Below, one piece after another: positions 61,001-64,000 of a DNA stretch of 64,000 nucleotides. Under the pieces are notes generated by a model. That model was not told the origin of the DNA and did no database searches. It saw nothing but the letters and a program-made list of their open reading frames with translations. The DNA is from Gavia stellata. Lineage: Eukaryota; Chordata; Aves; Gaviiformes; Gaviidae. Position 1 is the first letter of the stretch; every line of letters starts with the position of its first letter. Location: assembly GCF_030936135.1 (NCBI RefSeq), contig NC_082610.1, forward strand, positions 17,246,428 to 17,310,427, read 5' to 3'. The position numbers were made by a program, and so were the translations under genes.

Positions 61001-64000
61001 GTGAGAGTTAACTTTTTCCTGTATTGTTGCATGTAAGACTCAGAGGTCGTAGGAATCAAATTGGGGGGGTGAGCCGGCTGATACAGTCTTTCTGCTTAGA
61101 GAATAAAAGTAAGGCATCTTTAAATCAGAGGTGGTTTGAATATTTGCATCTCTGCTACCTGTCTCTTTAATTTGGGAATCTTTTACAGGCTGCTTAACTA
61201 ATTTTATTTTAATTTCCTAAAGAATCTAAAAGTTTTGGAATGATCAGGACGAGCTGTTGTTTCTCTAGATAAGGGCACTCCCTGCTTTCTAGGTATGAAA
61301 GTACCCATGATCTCTTCCCCCAGGGAGCTTGCCTTCTCTTAAAAGTGTAGATTGCTACACAATGATACTGTGTTTAAATAGCCTGAGATGTTTGTTCTTA
61401 TTTGTTAGCATGGCTGAAATTGTAGCTCCCCTGATGGTAATTGAGTGCTCTCTTTGGAAAATTCATTTGGGAGTTTGCTAGAAGTTGTTTTGGGTGCTTT
61501 TTCTTCCCTCTCTGAAAAGCTTTGATCATGGTGTTTGTGTTGGCAGCAGAACTATATAGTGTTAAAAAGGTTGTTCCATTAAGCCCTCTTTGATTTTACT
61601 GGTTGATTAGTGCCTAATGGAGCTCTTACTATTTTCTGCTGTTCCCTGTGGAATTTTACACGTCTTCAATATCTATTTGATTCTTCCTTTTCTTAAATTT
61701 TTTTTTACACTGAGATTTGTACTTGAAAGCAAAATAGGGCATTTTTTATATGTAAAACATATATAAATAACCCATCTATTACACAGAAATATGAAATTAC
61801 TTGTAGTGTCTGGTTGATAACCTATTCAGCTGGCAAAGAATCTGAACACTAATTCTGCTACTGTTTTGAGTTCTTCTAAGGACTAATAAGTTTACTTTAA
61901 AAGCACAAAACTGTATTTGTTAATGTGTCTGCTCAGCTATTACTGTCAAATGCCTATAGGCCTAATTGATGCTGAGAAATAGGCTTATTCATTCCAACAG
62001 AAAATATTTTCTGTAACTTGAATTCATTCAAGAAATTTGTGTGTATATCCTCAGCCAAAAATGTGACCTTTGGTCTTTCAATATTTAACATAAATACTCA
62101 TTTTATATGAGACTTTTTTTTTTTTCTTTGCTTTCTGATGGTTGAGCTAAACCGATCTTCACTCTTAACAGTGGTAAGGTTTAAATATCACGGGGCTTCT
62201 TGTAGATCATTTTTAGAACATACTGAGCACTAGACTGCTTACTGGCACTTGAGTTTCTTACTTTGAAGGTATTGATTTTTTGCCTGAAATAAATTGGGCA
62301 GTAAGAGTAAAGTTGAATCTAGTTGCTGTTTGGTTGGGGTACAGAGCACTCTGCAGTTTGACTAGGGAGGCACCTTTCATTAGAGTATTTGATATATGGA
62401 AGCTGAGTGGTGGTTGGCAGGACCTGCACTGCCATGCTATTGATTTGTTTCCCTGTAGCCATTAAATTCTTGCTTGCAGGAAGTGTTAAATTACTGTAAA
62501 AGTTGTTCTGATTAATGGCTGGGGATATTGCCTCTATGTGGTTCTAAGTGAAGGGAGTTTCCCCATCATAGCCCAATGCTGGCAGGATGGTGTTAAATAG
62601 TAATTAACATGATCTGTATTGCTTTAAGTATTCTTAGAGGTTAAATAAAAAGTATGCTGCTTCTGTAAAACCTGCAGAGTAATACAAATGTCCCCATCCA
62701 TATACATATAACTTTAAAAATGTATCTGTATTTACAAAACATTTCACAGAATAGCCATTTGTAAAACTTTGGTTTTCGCCAAGAATCAAAATGTACATAC
62801 TCTACAAAAATTTTACCATCATCTAGGATGGCTAACATTCAAACATATCCCATCAAATTAATTCTCTATTTTATGAGCTTATTAGTGTGCAAACTGGAGA
62901 CTTGCACTGATCATTTGCAGTTGAGTCTTGACTTAATTTGTGAACATATCTAACAATGATGGTAAACAGAAAAAGGAAAACACTGTGCTAGCTGTACAAG
63001 GGGACGAAATGCAGAAAACCTCTGCAAAAGACATCAGCGATTGGTTGGTCAGAGCATCTCTATATTGCGCATCCTGACGTTTTACTTGAGTACTTGACCA
63101 ACTGCAAAGACCCCATAGAGTTGTCTCTGCAAGGATGCACAGTGGAGCAGATCTGTGCTCTAGTGCAGCCCTCGATGCTTGGGAAGAATTCTCATTAGTA
63201 ATGAATTGTCATTCAGATGTTCAAAAGGAGCAGTTGTTGTTGGTTACTTACCTTAAATTGACTACTCTGTGGTAAAGGTGTCCATGACTGAACTCCACCT
63301 GCATCTTCATTTCCTGCCATGGGTGCTGGTGCCATGTGGTATCTTGCTTTAAGCTGCTTCTGTGACACAGTGGGAAACCCTCTGCCCTCTTTCTAATGTA
63401 TCATGAGTTGACCAGAATTGGGACAAACCTGTTCATTGTAACCGTGCCTGCTCTTGTCTTTTGCTGCCAGTCTTAACATCCAGCATTCTCAAGGTCCTCC
63501 TTTTCCTCCCCATTACAGCATTCTTATTCACAATAGCACAACATCTCTTTCACATTCAAGGCTTGAAATTCAAAGGCTTGAAATTCAAGGCTTGAAATTC
63601 AAAGACAATGTGAGAAGAGGTCTGGGAAATAGTCACAGGCTCAAGGAGTGCCTAGCTGCCAGGGTGTTCATGGGCACTGGTGATAAGGTACTATCCCACT
63701 GGTTTCCTGATCACTGTCCTCAGTGAGGATAAAGGTTTATATCTTGGGGCAGCACATAAACAACCCCCTACCCAATCCCTAAACATCTTTGCTCTGGAGG
63801 AACCACATGCGAAGAACAGGCACATTTCAGCCCTAAGAAGCACAGTGCTGACTCCTCTGGATGACAGAGGATTGATCAGAAGATGTGTCCTTTCATAAAT
63901 AATACATGTTTTCTTATACATTTCTCATTATTCTCTACCTTGATGGATTTCTTCTTCTTAAACTTTCAATAATTCATGATTTCAGATATGTAAATATTTA
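61001..64000 (+). other. CARS1 intron 18 (partial, at least 3.0 kb)
   Basis: Begins at GTGAGA and runs to the window edge. The next CysRS exon, expected to encode a motif like LPELGV, is not seen. Only a small tandem repeat near 63,557 is recognised. Confidence 0.8.
63557..63604. repeat. 14/15-bp tandem repeat, about three copies
   Basis: CAAGGCTTGAAATT, CAAAGGCTTGAAATT and CAAGGCTTGAAATT follow one another, with a partial fourth copy (CAAAG). One unit carries an extra A. Confidence 0.88.

Overview
The window is vertebrate nuclear DNA, most likely from a bird. It holds interrupted genes with GT-AG introns, CpG-island promoters and AATAAA poly(A) signals, a CR1-type LINE fragment, and short introns. 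Three genes lie head to tail on the + strand. The order OSBPL5 - TNFRSF member - CARS1 matches, from general knowledge, the segment around mouse Osbpl5/Tnfrsf22/Tnfrsf23/Tnfrsf26/Cars and human 11p15.5, and chicken chromosome 5. The species cannot be fixed from the sequence. No bacterial, plasmid, phage or CRISPR features are present.

Region 1 (1-23,020): the last 14 coding exons of OSBPL5, an oxysterol-binding-protein-related lipid transfer protein. They cover the linker after the (off-window) PH domain, the whole OSBP-related lipid-binding domain with the EQVSHHPP signature, and a C-terminal membrane anchor, followed by about 1.2 kb of 3' UTR. One intron (19,857-20,533) appears to use a GC donor. 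A probable solo LTR lies in the intron at 18,043-19,738.

Region 2 (24,650-35,343): a complete 10-exon TNF-receptor-superfamily gene with signal peptide, three cysteine-rich repeats, one transmembrane helix, a long charged cytoplasmic exon and a death domain (420 residues predicted). It starts in a CpG island. Two places after the transmembrane exon could give shorter receptors without the death domain: an unspliced end at 29,207-29,262, and a candidate alternative last exon at 29,872-29,990. Each is followed by its own AATAAA.

Region 3 (35,400-64,000): the 5' part of CARS1 (cytosolic cysteinyl-tRNA synthetase), with 18 coding exons including an in-frame optional 246-nt exon. The gene runs off the right edge after the exon at 60,919-61,000. 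Its promoter starts only about 0.1-0.3 kb after the receptor gene's poly(A) signal. It has tandem E2F-like sites, a G14 tract, Sp1- and ETS-like sites, and, just inside intron 1, a perfect 38-bp inverted repeat.

The genes are unrelated in function (lipid transport at ER contact sites, death-receptor signalling, tRNA charging). They are linked by conserved synteny. All exon boundaries were derived by hand from splice consensus, codon phase and family similarity. Every junction given keeps the reading frame.
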